DNA of 64,000 bases from Sinonovacula constricta (GCA_007844125.1 CM017568.1:10807732-10871731), one strand, 5' to 3'; numbered from the stretch's first letter, positions 47,249 to 63,300 are shown. The notes: a model not told the origin generated them from the sequence alone. Program-made: numbers and translations.

Positions 47249-48759
47249 AGATTCCAGCGGGTTTATTCGTATCTCTGCCTACGCAGCAAAGTTGCCTGTA
47301 GATTTATGTTCACAAACAGCTACCATGAATGTAGAACAGGCTTGCCGCAAACATATGAAACTGTAATATCCTATTTGTTTTATCAGTAGGAAGTATTTAA
47401 TAACAATAATTCGGCAGCAGTATTCGGTCAAGAAAGGTTGGTTGTAGGCATATTCGAAATCTATATTTATCGGAAATCCCCAATGCGTTTAAAATAATTT
47501 AAAAAATGATGAAAATTCGAGTATTTTATCTTACCATCAATGTGGATGTAAATGTTGTTAGGGGCTGTTAGGGACCTTAAGAGAACAACAAAATATTAGG
47601 AAGCATGATTGTTGTCTTTTCTTATCTCTAAATGAAATGGGGATTATGATCAGGAGCCACACATCAGTCAATAGTAGTACTATGATTTTAATGAAGCTTT
47701 GTTTGAATTTTCCCACATACGAATATGTCTCATGTAAGAAGAATTCGTACGAATTCCTCACAACTTGTCTAACAAATACGCACGAATATGTCACACATTT
47801 GTGAAAATACAGTTCAGAACGCATACCCACATTGAAAAAATACGAATTCCTCACATGTCCAAAAAGGTGGAAAAACAATTGCTAAAAGTTTGTTCATACG
47901 AAATTTTCACAATTTCTTACATATACATAAACATCAGAAGGCGGGGCACACTTATCCTAACAACAGATATTATTGAACGTTTAACATTAAATAATTGTAA
48001 AGTTTATGTTTGGAGAAAAAATACCTCGAATCATATTTACTCTCAGTTTTTCACCGGCTCCACATCCTGTTTACCTTGCAATAGAAGCTTGTAAAATTAT
48101 AACACACATGTGAAATGGAACCCTTTTATCTACACTGAGTGTATACGTATAAGTAGGGAATTCAACCATCTGTATCAAAAGGAGATAAGTATCTATTTAC
48201 GTCGAGCAAATTTATGAACTACAATACATATCTAATAAACGTACATACATAGGTAGAGAAGCGAATAGGCATACCAAGAGATGGATAGCCGGACGGACGC
48301 ATAAACGGACGGACGGATAGACGAACGGAGAGAGACGGACGGAGAGACGAATAGCCGAACAGACATACAAATGTACTAATATAAGACAGATAAACGTGCG
48401 GGCAGGCGGACCGGCGAACAGACTGAGGGACAGAGACAGACAGACAGGCAGGCAGGCAGGAAATAAGCAAGCAGGCAGACAGGCAGACAAATAAATATAA
48501 GAACGAGTCGCTTTGCCTTGGTAGATCGTTCCTTTAGTGTTAATTAGGCATTGCCATGCATAGTAAGTTATTTCTATAGCTTGCCCATACACTGGTGAGT
48601 AAATTGATTCCCAGGGCTGTTATGCTGGATAAAACTCTAAACAAAATATCGCTGCGCTAGTAATTGCCACAGCCATTGAATCTAGGGCCCCAAATGTTAG
48701 CTAAATAGAAGTCCACAGTAATGTCTGGAACGCCGTGACTGTCGAATGTAATCGAATTG
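46904..48759. other. 5' side of the MGAT4-like gene, no other gene
   Basis: Contains (CA)n at 47139-47243, a weak repetition of TACGAATTCCTCAC-like motifs at 47715-47860, and a purine-rich GGAC/GACAGGCA tract at 48280-48490. No exon recognised. Confidence 0.5.
47139..47243. repeat. (CA)n microsatellite
   Basis: About 50 CA units with minor CGCA and CAAACA interruptions. Confidence 0.97.
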
Positions 48760-49195
48760 CATGTTGTCCTGTTTATATAGTATGCTGTCTTGTGTACAGT
48801 ATATGCCGTCTTGTCTGATGACTGTGCTATCTTGTCAAGTATAATGATATCATACCGAATCGGTTTGCTGTTCTGTAGAATATTTAGTATAACCTATCAA
48901 CCTAGCATGTTATCTTTCAAAAGCGTTCTTGTACAGAGAATGTGAATTTATGTCAAAGGATCATGATATTATACCGACTCCAATGTGACATACTGTCTTA
49001 TCAAAAAGACATGCTGACGTATCAAAACGGCACCATATCTTGTTAAAACGGCATGTTGCCTTGTCAATACGACATGATATCTTGTCGAAATACCAAGCTG
49101 TCCTCTCAAAGCGGCATGTTGTCTTGTCAACAGATCATGATATCTTGTCAGATTAGCACGCTAACCTCTTAAAACGGCATGCTGTATTGTCATGT
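48760..49195 (-). repeat. Decayed, inverted arm of the 21-bp minisatellite
   Basis: On the plus strand this arm is made of units such as AAAGCGGCATGTTGTCTTGTC (49108-49128). The complement of the main array unit reads AAAGCGACATGCTGACTTGTC, so 18 of 21 positions agree; other units here agree at 16 or 17 of 21. The array therefore runs in reverse orientation left of about 49195. Confidence 0.8.
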
Positions 49196-49199
49196 AGAT

Positions 49200-50155
49200 T
49201 TAACAAGTCAATATGTTGTTTTGACAAGTCAACAAGTCGTTTTGACAAGTCAGCATGTCGCTTTGACAAGTCAGCACGTCGCTTTGACAAGTCAGCATGT
49301 CGCTTTGACAAGTCAGCATGTCGCTTTGTCGCTTTGACAAGTCAGCATCTCGCTTTAACAAGTCAGCATGTCGCTTTGACAAGTCAGCATGTCGCTTTGA
49401 CAAATCAGCATGTCGCTTTGACAAGTCAGTATGTCACTTTGTCGCTTTTACAAGTCAGCATGTTGCTTTGACAAGTCAGCATGTCGCTTTGTCACTTTGA
49501 CAAGTCAGCATGTCGCTTTGACAAGTCAGCATGTCGCTTTGACAAGTCAGCTTGTCGCTTTGACAAGTCAGCATGTCACTTTGACAAGTCAGCATGTCGC
49601 TTTGTCGCTTTGACAAGTCAGCATGTCGCTTTGACAAGTCAGCATGTCGCTTTGACAAGTCAGCATCTCGCTTTAAAAAGTCAGCATGTCGTTTTGACAA
49701 GTCAGCATGTCGCTTTGTCGCTTTGACAAGTCAGCATGTCGCTTTGACAAGTCAGCATGTCGCTTTGACAAGTCAGCTTGTCGCTTTGACAAGTCAGCAT
49801 GTCACTTTGACAAGTCAGTATGTCGCTTTGTCGCTTTGACAAGTCAGCATGTCGCTTTGACAAGTCAGCATGTCGCTTTGACAAGTCAGAATGTCGCTTT
49901 AACAAGTCAGCATGTCGCTTTGACAAGTCAGCATGTCGCTTTGACAAGTCAGCATGTCGCTTTTTCAAGTCAGCATCTCGCTTTAACAAGTCAGCATGTC
50001 GTTTTGACAAGTCAGCATGTCGTTTTGACAAGTCAGCATGTCGCTTTGTCGCTTTGACAAGTCAGCATGTCGCTTTAACAAATCAGCATGTCGCTTTGAC
50101 AAGTCAGCATGTCGCTTTAACAAGTCAGCATGTCGCTTTGACAAGTCAGCAAGTC
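49200..50155 (+). repeat. 21-bp minisatellite with 113-bp higher-order period
   Basis: Unit CAGCATGTCGCTTTGACAAGT. Every fifth unit or so carries an extra 8-base partial copy (GTCGCTTT), giving a higher-order period of 113 bp: the marker recurs at about 49321, 49434, 49484, 49597, 49710 and 49823. As 21 is divisible by three, open frames rich in CRFDKSA-type repeats appear on both strands; these are not genes. Confidence 0.95.
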
Positions 50156-50251
50156 GCGTCCATTATTTCCCAATCTATAAATAAGCATGATTTGAATTTC
50201 AGCTAACAAAAGTTATCTTCGTCAAAACAGATTGCCTGGATGAACATGAAA

Positions 50252-50422
50252 TGTGATTTCAAAAGAACAGGTCACGTGTTTTTCTTAGTATAACAATTTT
50301 ATTTTGCACACTGATGTAGGACACCAGTAAACATAACTTCACAGGATATGTGCAGGTAACGGTCATTTGTTTAGTGATATTAGAGACAAAATGATCCAAG
50401 TGGTCAGATGCCACCTTCAAAG
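50252..50422 (-). mobile_element. MITE family 1, partial copy in reverse orientation
   Basis: On the minus strand: AAGGTGGCATCTGACCACTT, ATCATTTTGTCTC, AACAAATGACCGTTACC, then AAAACACGTGACC and TTTTGAAATCACAT. About 170 bp of the 5' half, internally shortened. Confidence 0.65.
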
Positions 50423-50817
50423 ACACCAAAAAGCAACAAGTGTATTTACATGATAAGACAAAAACGGACCAATGAACTATCCGCTTCGAAAACATAAGAG
50501 AAAACTTTGGGCCGGTCGATTGTGCATTAAAATAATTCTCTTGTGCGCCAAGCTCTCTTTCTCCTTGTTTGCAGCATGCGAATTGAACAAACAATACATT
50601 CCACGTTTAACCTGCACCGGCATATCATCGATCGCCGTCATATTGACTGCTTGAAGAAGATGTATTCATACATCTCCAAAAAATCGGCCACATTCAGGCC
50701 AGGCCATTATTCAATATGAAACTATGAAGGTCCTATCAGAATATTTCAACTTTAAGCACTACTTGACAGAGGCACACACAAGTTAATGTAAAAGTGACAA
50801 AGACAATGAGGCGGGAC

Positions 50818-50866
<49 letters not shown>

Positions 50867-51056
50867 GCACGCAAGCGCGCACGCACGCACGCAAGCACGC
50901 ACGCGCGCGTACACACACACTCGCACACACGCACGCACAACACACGCACACGTACACACAGAGAATAAACAATAGTTACCTCCTTGAGAAGGTCAGTCGG
51001 CTAGAGTCCTTAAGGTGCTAGCCGAAATTTTGCCTAAATCAAATACGTTTAATACA
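50423..51056. other. Gene-free stretch with (CA)n at 50819-50960
   Basis: The CA tract includes CGCA and GCACGCAC segments. The short open frame at 50472-50654 lacks any recognised motif. Confidence 0.5.
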
Positions 51057-51265
51057 GAACCTGGTAGCACAATCAGTAGAGCGTTGGCTCCAGGTACCGG
51101 AGCCTCGGGTTCGATCCCGGGCCGCGATATACCAGAGTCTTAAAAAAAGGTAGTTGTATAGCTCCCTTGCTAACGATCAAGAAAATATATGGGTAGTTCC
51201 GCGACTGGTTGGCCTGGTGTCAGGATATTGTGACTGGGTGTGGTATAATGCCAGGTGTTCAGTTG
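51057..51265 (+). repeat. SINE-A copy, 3' truncated
   Basis: Head ACCTGGTAGCACAATCAGTA (A box), GGGTTCGATCCCGGG (B box), TATACCAGAGTCTTAAAA, body GCTCCCTTGCTAACG and TGGTGTCAGGATATTGTGAC. The usual tail is missing; the B-box stem is perfect, suggesting recent Pol III-driven mobility. Confidence 0.75.
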
Positions 51266-51944
51266 GATATATATACTGATACAATTTAATCGAGATGGAA
51301 AGCTGCATAGTTGAAAACTCTCCGCCCATGCCTGTCTTAAGCACCAGCAGTGACGGAAATACGTCCTCCACCATGTGTATGCGTGTGTGTCTGTACATGT
51401 GTGCGTGTGTGTGCGTGTGTGTGCGTGTTTCGCATTTATTTCAAGTAATCAGAAATGACGTGTGATCATGTTGTTTACATTATCTGTTATACATTTAGGT
51501 GTAACATTTCCCACCAAATGTCTTCGATTTCCGCTTTTCGTATCGATGTAAATATAATTCGTTTGTGTTCTGTTTAAACAGTTAATTTAATCTATACCGA
51601 CGTTATTGTTTTTTTTTTTTCACAAATGGATTTTAACGCTACTACGCACTATTTGTTTTGCATTGGTACCGAATGTATTTATTAAAGTTATAAGTTTACT
51701 TAAACAGTCTTTTATCTTAGTTAAAAAAGAATCGATAATCCATTAACTACGCACGTGGCAATTACAAAGACAATTTTCTGAACTTTAAATACATATCCTG
51801 TGTCATTGTTTTATGTTTCTGGTGTTAGTGTGTTTCTGTTCTACGCTGTCTTTAAAAAGTTATTACAACGTTAGTAAAATTGATTTTCATATTTAAGGTA
51901 GCGCAAAAAGAAATATTTTGTAAAAGAATGTTGAATTCTTACCC
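51266..51944. other. Gene-free stretch
   Basis: Short (GT)n tract at 51375-51430 and T11 near 51610. No exon recognised. Confidence 0.4.
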
Positions 51945-52620
51945 ACCCAACCGGTTCTGCCAAAGTACCGTGGACTCCAAAGAACGTTTGACAGAAAGTA
52001 GGTTAGACCGTTTTAGAATGTTGGACCCAAAGGTACGGTCTGTCTCTGAGTGCGTAGGACCACAAAGTATTATTGGTCGCAAAGAGCGTTGGACCTTAAA
52101 GTAAGTTGGACTCCAAAGAGCGTTGGAACCCAAAGAACATTGAACCCCAAAGTACGTTGGACCACAAAGTCCGTCAGCTCCCAAGAACGTGGTCACTTAA
52201 GAACGTTAGAGCCAAAGTTACGTTGTTTTTAAAGTATGTTGGACGCTTAAAAACGCTGGACCCAAAAGTACGATGGGTTTCAAAATAAGCTCTCAAAAAA
52301 AAGATCTGAAAGGACGCTGGACACCAAATCACGTTGGGCACAAAAATACGTTGGGCCTTTAAAAACGTCAGACCCAAAGTGAGTTCGACCCCAAAGTAAG
52401 TCGGACCAAAAGTAAGTTGAACTCCAAAGATTGTTGTACCTTTATGTAAGTTCTATCCACCACCCCCACCACCCAAAGTATGGAGGGGCCTCAAAGTTCG
52501 TTGGACCCAAAATAACGCTAGACCCTAAATTACGCTGATCTTCAAAGTATGTTTAACGCCACATATTTTCGGTCCGAACGTTGGTTCATGTTGTACGTTA
52601 GACCCCAACGAACGTTACCA
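51945..52620. repeat. Decayed ~21-bp minisatellite (CGTTGGACCCCAAAGTA)
   Basis: About 30 degenerate units around CAAAGTACGTTGGACCC, with variable length (19-24 bases). Much more diverged than other arrays here, so older or no longer homogenised. Open frames across it have no meaning. Confidence 0.85.
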
Positions 52621-52799
52621 CGATGCAACTAAGGCAGGACATGTGTCCTTTTGATTTACACGACTCTCGTGTGTAAATGTAGAGTTTCCAGCATATTATG
52701 ATTAAAAAACTCAAAGGGCGAAATGACCAGGTTTTATTTTCAAAAGCTGTTTATTTATGTTCTAAATAATAAAGGGGCGTACATGTCCGTGTGATAAAT

Positions 52800-53020
52800 T
52801 AACCGACTTGTTACTCATGTGGCTACTCAGCCTCTCACTGCGTGAGTTCGATTTCCGGCCTTGGCAAAAGTCTAATGTGGGTTAGTCTTATGACTGATTC
52901 ACGGTGCGTCATTTGTTCCATGCGGATATTTCCAGGGTTTTCCTCAACCGAAAAGCTGGGCGTCGCTGTAATGACCGTAAAAATGACCCTGCGAGGTGGT
53001 GTTAAATCAACAACATAATA
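52800..53020 (+). repeat. SINE-B, nearly complete copy
   Basis: Head CTACTCAGCCTCTCACTGCG, B box GAGTTCGATTTCC, body ACGGTGCGTCATTTGTTCC, ATATTTCCAGGGTTTTCCTC, then AGCTGGGCGTCGCTGTAATG and TTAAATCAACAAC at the end. Confidence 0.7.
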
Positions 53021-53299
53021 TGTTTTATCTATTTAAAATAAAATGCAGACAACGTGGTTTAACTGATTTAAAATTTCTTACTTCCAGCTTAATAATCGGC
53101 TATTGACGATGAACACGTTTTGCTATTATATATTGTATTTCGAATCACGGAAACCTTTTCAACTTGAATCTTTTTTGAGCATATAACAGTACAATCATAC
53201 AGCCTTTTAATGTATTCTTAACATTTGAAGTCGATTCATTAACTTCAATATAAGGAGACACACATATATATTCACATACAGGCACCATCATGCACCATA
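53021..53299. other. Gene-free spacer
   Basis: AT-rich; ends with the left target-site copy of the next element (53292-53299). Confidence 0.4.
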
Positions 53300-53874
53300 A
53301 GGGCGGATCTAGTGGTATGGAAGATCGGGGTAGGAAATAGGGGGTCCGGACACGCCTCTCGACTGAAATTGTCAAAAATAGCTTGCATAAGTATTTTCTA
53401 ACATTTCAGGGTGTGTCACAACTTTTATGTCACTAGTAGTAAAGATGCCACATATGTGCCCAGTGCTAGAGATAAGAGCAACCACGTACTTACGCCGAAA
53501 TGTCTTAAAAAACTAATCGAAGTTAAATTATTTGTTTAAAGCATACTTCTATGAAGGTTTGCCAAGAATCTGATATGCAGGTAAAAGCACTATTTCGAAC
53601 CTCCCCCCCCCCCCCCCCCCCCTCAAATTGACTCCCGACTTCCTTCATCCCATAAAATAGATATTATTTTAGATCTTTTTCACCGAGAATACAAACGGTT
53701 TGGAAAAAAATTAAACAACTTCTGAAATGCAGGAAATGGCTATAATTGATTTCTTTCATTTCAAACGTTTTCCATGGGCCCCACTCCAGACCCCTAACCC
53801 AGCCCAAGCACAGCTAGCCCCTCTGGTGGTCGCTCACCGCACCCCTCCTGAAAAAAAATCCAGGAACCGGCCTT
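53300..53874. mobile_element. hAT-like MITE with 8-bp target-site duplication
   Basis: Left end AGGGCGGATCTAGTGG, right end CCAGGAACCGGCCTT, inverted with mismatches. Flanks GCACCATA (53292-53299) and GCACCAAA (53875-53882) agree at 7 of 8 positions, the duplication length of hAT elements. The terminal motif resembles the GGGCGGATCCAGG end of many animal hAT MITEs. Contains poly-C at 53601-53621; no transposase. Confidence 0.65.
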
Positions 53875-53882
53875 GCACCAAA

Positions 53883-54990
53883 ACTAGTATTTTCACACAT
53901 ACTCATACCCTCGCATACACACACATACACACATACGTTCTTCACAAACATTCGTATTTCATACAAGGGGCATTATAAATTTACTTTCCATTATACTATG
54001 TTAGTTTAAGTCAACAAAAATAACTACAATAACAATAACTGACTATTACGTATCTAGAAACCTAAATATTTATTGAGGTAAGAAGGCTGTGTTTGAACTT
54101 AATATTTGCACACAAATTAGAACTGACAGTGCCACGAAGACCAGACTCAAGGATACATGCATATGTAACGATATAGCCAAGGATATGGCCTCTCGAGGTC
54201 GATTTTTTTAAATCTTGACAACATAAACATATTCTTATTAATATCTTGTTAAATAGGGAATTATGTTTTTAGCAAACAATTATTCAATATTCATTAGACA
54301 TTTTACAAAACATGTAAAATATGAGCTAAAGCATTGTAAAATGTTTCAGCATCGGTAGGCATGTTGTTTGTGTAAGGAAAACGAAAACCTGGAATTTTAC
54401 ACGGACACTCTGCATAAAATGAACAGCAAGCACTGTACGTATAAAGAGCTCAAATTAATAGACAACAGATCTTACCTTTAGACAAAGTATATGGGCCCGT
54501 ATTAGGGCTATTTCGGAAATTTGTTGAGGATAAGGCATATCTTGAGCACCTCTACTCGTTAATTTCTTTTATTCTATAAATGAAAAATATTCAGCCATTT
54601 TTTATACTATTTGTAGAAATACTTTGACAAACTTAATGCAATATAATGTTTTATTGGTCCTTATTGTATGGATTATTTGTTTATCGAAGACATCCCAGAA
54701 AAGCAGCTATCTTGACGTATTCGTCAATTTTGACTAATAAACTACCTATAAGAAACGCATTTAAACAGCATAGATGTATCGATGTGGGAAATATAGCCCA
54801 AAGCTGCTTTCAATGCAGAATTGATCCCCTTTAGTCATTTATTAAACATTTCCATTTATGGTGTGAATTTCAATATCGATTTCTACATTTTATTCACAAA
54901 AGTTTACACGCAGACGGGAACACAGACGCACGCGCATACACGCACACACATACATGGAAGACAAATTACACGCAAATAAAGAAACACACT
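53883..54990. other. Gene-free AT-rich stretch
   Basis: A short CA-rich segment at 53896-53938 and a CACGCA-rich one at 54906-54952. Nothing else. Confidence 0.4.
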
Positions 54991-54995
54991 CTTAC

Positions 54996-55120
54996 CTTCT
55001 TAGATCGTGCCAAGCGTTTAAACGTCCGATAAATTGCTGCCACAGATCTATACTGCCAAGAAAACACGCCTGAATTGTCGATTGATCTCATATTCTGCCT
55101 TATGGAAATGTGTGTTGATT
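54996..55120 (-). other. Possible untranslated first exon of the MGAT4-like gene
   Basis: On the minus strand AGATCTAAGAAG is followed by a strong donor GTAAGAGTG at 54995. MGAT4 coding exon 1 has its own 5' acceptor, so an upstream non-coding exon is required; this donor, 8.1 kb away, is the best one I see. It is a position-based inference: no promoter motif is visible and the 5' limit given is arbitrary. Confidence 0.25.
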
Positions 55121-55244
55121 ATCCTGTAACTGACTTTTAGGCTGCTTATGGATCTTAAGAGTCCTCGCGCAGCTGTGTGACCAATTTCAGATAACCATAT
55201 CTCACAACTTCCCGAGTTCTGACATATACACTCTGCTACACTAC

Positions 55245-55302
55245 AGAAGCTGCTGCTGATGCTGTTACTGATGCTGTTACTACTGCTGTTACTACTGCTG
55301 CC
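55245..55302. repeat. Short GCTGTTACTACT-type repeat
   Basis: Six imperfect copies of CTGCTGTTACT. Confidence 0.8.
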
Positions 55303-55679
55303 TAAATTCGATAACTACTCAGTACCGCCTGACACAAAAAGCTCCAATGTCCAAATCGCCTTCTTGATTTGCTGGTATAATTTATTGATGTGATTAGGTG
55401 CTTAAAGGTTCAGCCAATGGATTAAAACCGGCACTCAACTTTAGCGCAGTCACGTTAATTTACGGCTACGTTAGTCCTTATATTGCTTCCTTTGTTTCAA
55501 AGGAATGAAGCAATCTTATTAATTTTATTACATACCACATGCAAGTGTAACAAGAAATATTGCTTAAGGCTCTGCTGTAAATATTAAAGATACTGATTAG
55601 ACAGCTCTGAGCCCGAGGCAGACCCTTTTTATAACAACTCAGCGAAAAATTACGGTCACTATAGCAACGTCCAGCTATT
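55303..55679. other. Gene-free spacer
   Basis: No feature recognised. Confidence 0.35.
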
Positions 55680-55952
55680 TTGGTGTAGGAAGACCCAAGA
55701 GAAATGCCTGGTTAGAACCACCGGCGCCGGCGCACCGGATGTCAGCTGAAAGACCTTCCGACATAGCGACTTCAAGATTTTTCAGCACAGGAAGACACGA
55801 GACAAAAGTCTGGCTAGAACCACGGCGCACTGCAGCTCAGTTGGAAGACCTTCTAACTTTAAGTCCTTCTTCCCGAATGGAACTTGAACACACGCGGCGA
55901 GAGGCTTAGCAGTCAAATGAGTTACGGCGACTCTACCACTATGCCAAAGATA
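55680..55952 (-). repeat. SINE-B with internal ~100-bp duplication
   Basis: On the minus strand: GGCATAGTGGTAGAGTCGCC (A box), CTAAGCCTCTCGCCGCG, GTTCAAGTTCC (B box), then a body segment (GGTCTTCCAACTGAGCTGCA ... GTCTCGTGTCTTCC) that is followed by a second diverged copy of itself about 101 bases on (GGTCTTTCAGCTGACATCCG ...). The duplication is unique to this copy. Confidence 0.75.
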
Positions 55953-59765
<3,813 letters not shown>

Positions 59766-60139
59766 AGTCGGAACTCCTAGGGTTATTCCATCCTCGGGAC
59801 AATCATCCCTCGGATTTATCTGGTGCGATCGTTTTGTTCGCCGAGAGTCGAAAGAAGAATATGCGTATGTAGTTCGAACAAAACATGACCAATGCCATTG
59901 TTTGACAGCTTCGTGTCTGCTGCGCTGGGTAAATTAAAATCAGATGATTTAAATTTGAAGCCGCCACAAATAATTGAAGTTTTACTGGCATCGTACTGTA
60001 GTAAGCTATCATCCGAGCTGCCATCTTTGTTTTGACGTCTGTCTCAAAAAAGTCCCATTTACGGAAATGGCCGAGGGGATCCGACTATCTACATACATCC
60101 GAGAGATGATTTGTGAATTATCCGAGGTGTTCCGATTGT
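59766..60139 (+). mobile_element. MITE family 2, copy B, in the P450 3' flank
   Basis: Start AGTCGGAACTCCTAGGGTTA, end TTATCCGAGGTGTTCCGATT. Internal blocks match copy A (28960-29491): CGGGACAATCATCCCTCGGA, TGCGCTGGGTAAATTAAAAT, GAGCTGCCATCTTTGTTTTG. Its right end is only 32 bases beyond the P450 stop codon, so it probably supplies part of the P450 3' UTR or its poly(A) site. Confidence 0.75.
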
Positions 60140-60171
60140 CACCTTGCCTATATTAGACAACTATTGTCGCA

Positions 60172-60356
60172 TCATCTCGGATGGGCTACGATGCTGAACG
60201 GTTTCGGAGAATGGACGATGCCGAAGTTGCCATCCGTGTTTGCCATGGAAACCGTTTCTCCTGGGGCCGGGGTGATGTGGAAGCGCTGGACGATGGATGT
60301 TAGGAACAAGAATAGTTCCGTTCTAGCCAGTGACTCGCCGATACAGCTCCGCTTTC
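60172..60356 (-). CDS. P450 last exon (heme-binding Cys to stop)
   Basis: Acceptor TATTTCTTTTCAG. GA completes Gly of the FFLGKR motif, then [20 protein letters not shown] and the C-terminal beta region ([18 protein letters not shown]), stop TGA at 60172-60174. Confidence 0.93.
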
Positions 60357-63300
60357 CTGAAAAGAAATACACAGGATTCGCATAAATACAGACAGTGGTG
60401 AATGGTGACTGCATAAAGATAAGGGAATATATTGATGAACATATAAGCCAACAGACATACTGATATACAGAAATGCTGACTCACAGGCGGATATTCTTAA
60501 CAGATGCCATTTGTAGGGTAATGTGTTAAATAACCGGTAAAACTGTAGAACATTATTCAAAATAATTATGTTAAACTGAGATTGATTGCAATAAACCATT
60601 AAAATGTAATCTTTTAATATGTGAATTCCCACAGAGGTACATTTAATAGACCCGGTGGGCGGGGATGTGGGTGGATAACTTTCAGGTAGTGAGATTTTGC
60701 AGCTAACCTGGAGTGCGCAAGTGGTTCTACCCCTTCCTCCAAAAATAATGAACTGGGCGTCGCCAGTATGGTCGTAATATTGCGTCGATGCGATGTAACT
60801 AAATAAAACAACCCATTCACCTTATGATACATATATATAACCAATTAGCAACATCCTAAACTGGTGTGGACTTGCCTAGGAAGAATGCGACGAATTCCTC
60901 TTTCCTCAGGAGCCGACCATTATTGTCGAGGAACCGCTCCGGTCGGAAGCTCTCTGGATCACCCCAGATTTCCGGATCCCTGAAGACGGAGTCCAGATCC
61001 GGCATAAGAACAGCGTCCGCAGGGATCGTGTATCCGTAGAACTCCGTGTCCACCTTCGTGGCGTGGATCCCCGGTGAGAGACTGAGATTACAGTACCTAA
61101 ATAGGAACAACAAAGAGAAGAGAGAGAGGTAGAGATAAAGAGCTTTGGGTGTAAAAGTGGAATCCGAAAGTTTGTGTAAAGTTGTGTTTTTTTAAACAAC
61201 CAAATAAATTGTTACCCCAAAGGTTTCGAGAAATACTATTAATTTATGCCCAACATACATGGTAATAGTGAAGCATAACATTTCACTCGGCATGACAAAC
61301 ATGTACTTCCTATCAGATTCACGCTGCACGGTTAACGAAGAAAACCACATGTCCATTAAAGATTACATTATACATGAATCATCGTCCGGATAATTCGGTC
61401 TGACGACGATTTATATAGTTTAGCATAAATCACCATCGTGAATTTCATATGGGCAAACTTTCTGATATTTAAAGTTGGAAATCGGATTGTGTGTCAGAAT
61501 GAAAGTACCATTTATAGGCAACAGGACAGTTTACCTACAATGTCATAGAAAAAAGATGTCTTTAATTGGCGTAGATGTGGCTAACTGGAAATTACCAAGC
61601 AGCAAGAAACCACGTCTAAAATCAGGGAACATAGACATGCTATCGTTACATGTATTTTTCATTGAATGGGCTCCCATGGCGTGGTGGTAGAGTCGATGAC
61701 TTGTAACTCCAATGACTGATTAGCCTCTCACCGCGTAGATTCGAGTCCTGTTCAGGACGAAGAACTTAATGTGTGAATGTGTTCCAGCTGGCCTGCGGTG
61801 CGCCGGCTGTAATACCCAGATATTTCCCTGTGTCTTTCTCTGCCAAAATAGCTGGATAAAACTATAATGACCATTATTCGTTTTACAAAGTAATATCATA
61901 TCGGGAGGTCGCGGGTTCAAACCCCGGCCGGGTTAAACCAAAGACTTGAAAGTTGGTAGTAGTGGCTTCCCTCCTAACGCTCGAGACTAAGGGGACAGCA
62001 TTACGCCTGACTCCTCGGTGTCAGTATAATGGACCGGCCGGGTTCAGCCCCTGGGCACCTCATAAGTGCCCCTGTGCTATAATGATAGGAATGTCGCTGC
62101 GCAGTATCGGCAAAAATGCCGGCAAATTCCAATCCCTATTATCATACCACAAACACCTGACATGATATCACATCCAATCATAGTCTTATCTTGGGCTTTA
62201 TTATTTGTATAATGGTATAATGACATGACACGAACCTTAGCGTCTCCATGTAAAATGCTTCGACATATGGCATTTTTGTACGGTCTTGTACCGAAGGCGG
62301 GCGATCTGTGCCGATCTGTTCTTTTATTTCCATAAACAATCGGTCCTGTGTTTCCGGATGTTCGAGCATACAGACCAGCGCCCATCGGAGAGCTGTGGAG
62401 GTGGTTTCCGAGCCGGCAATAAATAAATCGACAAAACTGCCGGCAAGGTTGTCGACTACAACAGAACACGAAGAAAACACAAGCACGTAAGAGTCTAAAA
62501 GTGATGGTGTTGGTCAACAATAGGAAGGTCTAAAGTTCGAACCACAAACAAACGGCGAGATGTTTGTCATTGGGCTAGTATAATTTATCCACATTGCATG
62601 TCCTTTCTACCAAAGCACTGGTTCTAGCAATATCGTAGGCGGTCGAGAGAGATTGACTTATCCTCTTACCTTTCGACTATGAATTGCAAATTGTGAAAAA
62701 AGAAAATTGACACACATTATTATAATGTCAAGAAAACAGTCAAGTTGAGTTCTGAAAAACTTAAGAAAAATAAGACATGGCTGATTTCCCACTAATGTAA
62801 TGTTTATTTGTTTGTTTGTTTGTTTGTTTGTTTGTTTGTTTGTTTGTCGTCTACCAACAGCATGTTGTCATGGCCTGGGACTGAAGCAGGATCCTTCGGT
62901 ACATGAGAAAATGTGCAGCAAAGCAATATATCAGTGCAAACAGTGGAACAAATAAGGGCAGTAGCACCCACGTTAATAGAAGTTTATATATGCAGTTAAT
63001 TGTTACAAGGAGAACGAGTCGGCGTTCAGAGCTACAAAATGAATGACAAGGTACAACGGTTTGCAAGTTATGTGAAACACTAATTTTAAGGACACATGCA
63101 CTTCAAAGGATGTATACGCCGATGAGGCCATTAATCAAAAAAGCTGTATTACACAAGTGTAATATAAGAACATATGTAATTGGTGTATAGAATGGAAAAC
63201 AAGGGGCATCGTGTGATAAGTGGGTCTAAATAGCGGCGTGAACAGATTTTATGTCTATTTTTGTGTTACAATTTATATAAGTCATACATTGACTATGGTA

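Noticed and set aside
49187..50206. Many overlapping frames with CRFDKSA or TSQHVAL repeats
   Set aside because: 21-bp unit, open on both strands; not protein-coding.
51880..52377. Frames with GSN or SKERW-type repeats
   Set aside because: They follow the decayed 21-bp minisatellite; no protein family.
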